NCBI GenBank assembly: GCA_028565715.1
Contig: JAOXYC010232348.1
Location: forward strand, 1 to 10,596
Direction of reading: 5' to 3'
Origin: Phoronis pallida
Lineage: Eukaryota; Phoronida; Phoronidae
Length of the DNA stretch: 10,596 bases
Positions 8,544-10,596 of this stretch are shown here, piece by piece; position 1 is the stretch's first letter; every line of letters begins with the position of its first letter. A program made the translations under genes and the position numbers. The notes beneath the pieces were generated by a model. That model did not search any database. It was not told the origin of the DNA and was given only the letters and a program-made list of their open reading frames with translations.

Positions 8544-9591
8544 CTGGAAAACATTGACACACCAATTCAAATAATTCACAAGAGTTTTTTTCAGGAGTTG
8601 GATTAAAAAACATGTTTTAAAACACTTGAATTGAGTAGTTATAATTCTAATCACTGGACTCGTCGGTTAAAGGTATAGACAACTATTTCTAGATGTCCTT
8701 TAGGATGGTCCGTAATGTTATCATTTGCTAGAAAAACACTTTTAGTGAAAAAAAAAATGTTGGAAAAAAATATTTTTGATATTTTGATCAAAACTGTGAT
8801 GTCATCGACAGGTCAAAGTACTTCCTGTCATAGCTAAACACATTGAAAAAATATATTTTTCTTGAATAATTTTAAAATTTGAACGATGACATCACAGTTT
8901 TGATTAAAATATCAAAATATTCTTTTAAAATAATTCTATTTTTACTGACATTGTTTTCTAGTATTATGATAACATTACCGACCATCCTAAAGGACATCTA
9001 GAAATAGTTGCATATACCTTTAATTTCCCCAACGTTGCGAACACGTCTGTGTCCTTTGACTAGGGTTTGTGTAGCGAGCTTTGTCGGGAATCATTGAGTG
9101 ACGTCACTGCTGGGCCGTCGACTGAGAGTGACCTCCAATATTAGGATTTGAGATTCTGTGTAAAATCCTGACGACTCATAATCTACATCATATTTTTAAA
9201 ACACTGTTGTTTAATAGACAGTAATATTATCTAATTTTTTCAAAACACCTAATACCAGAAAGTCAGTTTGAGATTTTTTGAGTGCATTAAAGTTCAAAAG
9301 CTTTTTGGCATGTATAAAGTCCGGATTATAACACTTTTAAAGAAAACGTGACAGTACCTTTGATAAATTCCTATCACACCTTAACAAAAAAATGTCATTT
9401 TGTTTTGAATCTTACCATATTGGCGGACACTTGGGTGCAAGTGCCTCTAAGTGAAGTGCGCCTATATGTGAAACCTAGGCCCATACAGATACATGAACTA
9501 TTTGACAACAATGAAAATTGCAAATAGACCCGATGGGCCATGTACAGGTACATGTCCCCACAAATGCGCCAATACAGTAGTTAAAAAATAC
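8544..9591 (-). other. Intron of the WDR89-like gene carrying a palindromic MITE
   Basis: This 1048-base phase-0 intron runs from GTATTT (9591 downward) to TTTTCCAG (ending 8544). It contains the long palindrome at 8667-9023. The rest (9024-9590) holds a somewhat less AT-rich patch around 9060-9140 with a TGACGTCA octamer at 9099-9106. No further coding block was recognised there. Confidence 0.65.
8667..9023. mobile_element. Long-armed palindromic MITE (fold-back element), complete
   Basis: Arms of about 140 bases (8667-8807 and 8884-9023) are near-perfect reverse complements around a 76-base spacer. The ends read TTAAAGGTATAGACAACTAT and, on the other strand, TTAAAGGTATATGCAACTAT. TTAA is present at both edges and is either a target duplication or part of the inverted end; one copy cannot decide between these. 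The arms include GATCAAAACTGTGATGTCAT close to the spacer. There is no coding capacity, so this is a non-autonomous DNA transposon. TTAA flanks recall piggyBac-type insertion, but the terminal bases AGGTAT are not the typical CCC start, so the superfamily is left open. The element lies in an intron of the WDR89-like gene. Confidence 0.85.
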
Positions 9592-9697
9592 CTGATGATC
9601 CCAGTAAGCACACCTTAGCACGTCCCTGTGTCCACCAGTTAGACTACATTCTGTGGTCAGTTGATTATCACTGATACTCATAACATGAGCTTGACCA
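9592..9697 (-). CDS. WDR89: WDR89-like WD40 protein, internal exon (first half of last visible WD repeat)
   Basis: This exon encodes 35 full codons, with one preceding base completing a split codon. The peptide runs GQAHVMSIS, then CSLTGGHRDVLRCAYWDHQ. The GH dipeptide and following hydrophobic strand are the opening of a WD40 blade. The spacing and wording (GG-H-x-x-x-V/L-R-x-x-x-W-D/N-x-Q) match my recollection of the C-terminal part of WDR89, a beta-propeller protein of about 390 residues whose molecular role is poorly known. On the minus strand the exon is preceded by a pyrimidine-rich acceptor ending TTTTTCAG (AG at 9699-9698) and followed by CAG|GTATTT (donor at 9591-9590). The reading is open past the donor, but the residues after it lose similarity. 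The 5' intron is phase 2 and the 3' intron is phase 0. Earlier exons, carrying most of the propeller, were not found in 9721-10596 and should lie to the right of the window. Family and exon ends are inferred from motifs and splice signals, not from a database search. Confidence 0.8.
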
Positions 9698-9771
9698 CTG
9701 AAAAATATAGACAATCCCAAATATCTTCACTATAAGTGATAATAGCGACCAAAACCTTGCTTGCTTAAGTT

Positions 9772-10100
9772 TTAAAGGTACAGGCAACTATTTCTAGGTG
9801 TTCTTTAGGATGGTCGGTAATCATTATGCTAGAAAAAACAATTTTAGTGAAAATTTTTTTTTTTTTAAAAAGATATTTTTGATATTTTGATCAAATCTGT
9901 GATGTCATCGACAGGTCCAAGCCAAGTACTTTCTGTCATAGCTAAACACATTGAAAAAATTGTTTTTCTCAAATAATTTCAAGATTTGAATTCCAAACAA
10001 GAAAATTGCTAAATATCATGTATAGTTCGGATCACTACATTAAACATATTTGGCAATTTTCTTGTTTGGAATTCAAATTTTGAAATTATTTGAGAAAAAA
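9772..10100. mobile_element. Rearranged relative of the 8667-9023 MITE with a different inner palindrome
   Basis: From TTAAAGGTACAGGCAACTAT at 9772 the sequence follows the left arm and spacer of the 8667-9023 element (CTTTAGGATGGTC, GTGATGTCATCGACAGGTC, CATAGCTAAACACATTGAA) up to about 9989. There it departs. Instead of the expected right arm, a second inverted repeat begins. Positions 9963-10015 pair with 10047-10100 around a 31-base loop, centred on GGAATTC and AAACAAGAAAATTG. No right-hand TTAAAGGT terminus was found downstream. This is either a truncated copy or a recombinant fold-back element. Confidence 0.8.
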
Positions 10101-10306
10101 ATATTGTGTAAAGAAAACGGATGAAAACATCGAATTTCAATAATTGGTTATTAATATTCTACATTTTTAATTAGAGATGTATGCGTTTAAGCAAGAACTT
10201 ATCACATAGAATCTATCACTGGTGCTTGATCTATCGCCCCAGATTAAGTTATTATAATTATTCGATTTCAACTAGCAAATGGCCATCTGGATATATGTTT
10301 CTGAGG

Positions 10307-10596
10307 TTAAAGATACTGTCTCCTCATTGGTGAGGATCTGGGGTCAAAATTCAAATCAACTAGAAGTTGTGTATACGAGTCCTTTGATGAAAATAATTAA
10401 CCTGCATCTTAGTAAAAAAATTCAAAAAAAAAATTGAGCTTTTATCCTAAAAAAGTGTAAATTTCGAAAATCTTCTCGTACAAGGTTTTTTTGGATACAA
10501 AGATCTCAATGATGCAGGTTTATTATATTCATCAAAGGACTCAAACACAAAATTTCTAGTTGATTTAAATTTTGACTCCAGATCCTCACCAACGAG
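10307..10596. mobile_element. Palindromic MITE of a second family, cut by the window end
   Basis: It starts TTAAAGATACTGTCTCCTC. The left arm (10307-10412) is repeated in reverse complement from about 10511 to the last base. Matching blocks include GGTGAGGATCTGG with CCAGATCCTCACC, GTCCTTTGATGA with TCATCAAAGGAC, and CCTGCATC with GATGCAGG. About 20 more bases of the right end (GAGGAGACAGTATCTTTAA or similar) should lie just outside the window. The central 100 bases are AT-rich with no coding content. Confidence 0.8.

Noticed and set aside
8439-8654. Full 71-codon minus-strand frame as one exon
   Set aside because: Only the middle (8543-8457) matches a WD repeat and is bounded by an acceptor and a donor; the outer parts are intron read-through.
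9475-9720. Full 81-codon minus-strand frame as a gene with its own ATG
   Set aside because: The ATG lies upstream of a clear splice acceptor, and the similarity to WD repeats is confined to 9697-9592.

Overview
The window looks like gene-poor nuclear DNA of an invertebrate animal. It is AT-rich, has no long open reading frames, and carries fold-back elements, a short satellite array, a TAA microsatellite, and conserved coding pieces bounded by GT/AG splice signals. Nothing looks bacterial: there are no closely packed genes or ribosome binding sites. A marine invertebrate, for example a mollusc, would fit the base composition and repeat style, but the sequence alone does not settle the taxon.

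The only gene I can support is the 3' end of a WDR89-like WD40-repeat gene on the minus strand. Three exons read in the order 9697-9592, 8543-8457 and 6587-6525. The first two join in phase 0 and together complete a WD repeat (GGHRDVL...YWDHQ|RQSLITGGEDSMLCLW). The third adds a lysine-rich tail and a stop codon. A candidate polyadenylation signal for this strand lies at 6306-6311. The 5' part of the gene lies beyond the right edge of the window.

The introns of this gene are full of mobile DNA. The 1.05-kb intron (8544-9591) holds a 357-bp long-armed palindrome. The 1.87-kb intron (6588-8456) holds an element with inverted ends (6899-8345) that carries a five-unit array of about 157-bp repeats. 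The upstream intron or flank (9698 onward) holds a rearranged relative of the palindrome and the start of another palindrome that runs off the window.

The left 6.2 kb has no supported gene. It contains a degenerate G/T-rich repeat block (about 351-600), a near-perfect hairpin (884-939), an opposite-orientation relative of the intronic element (1559-2215), a hairpin (2782-2896), a possible small element with 17-bp inverted ends (3358-3795), a TAA microsatellite, a 167-bp tandem duplication (about 4446-4758) and an orphan polyadenylation-like site (5136-5185).
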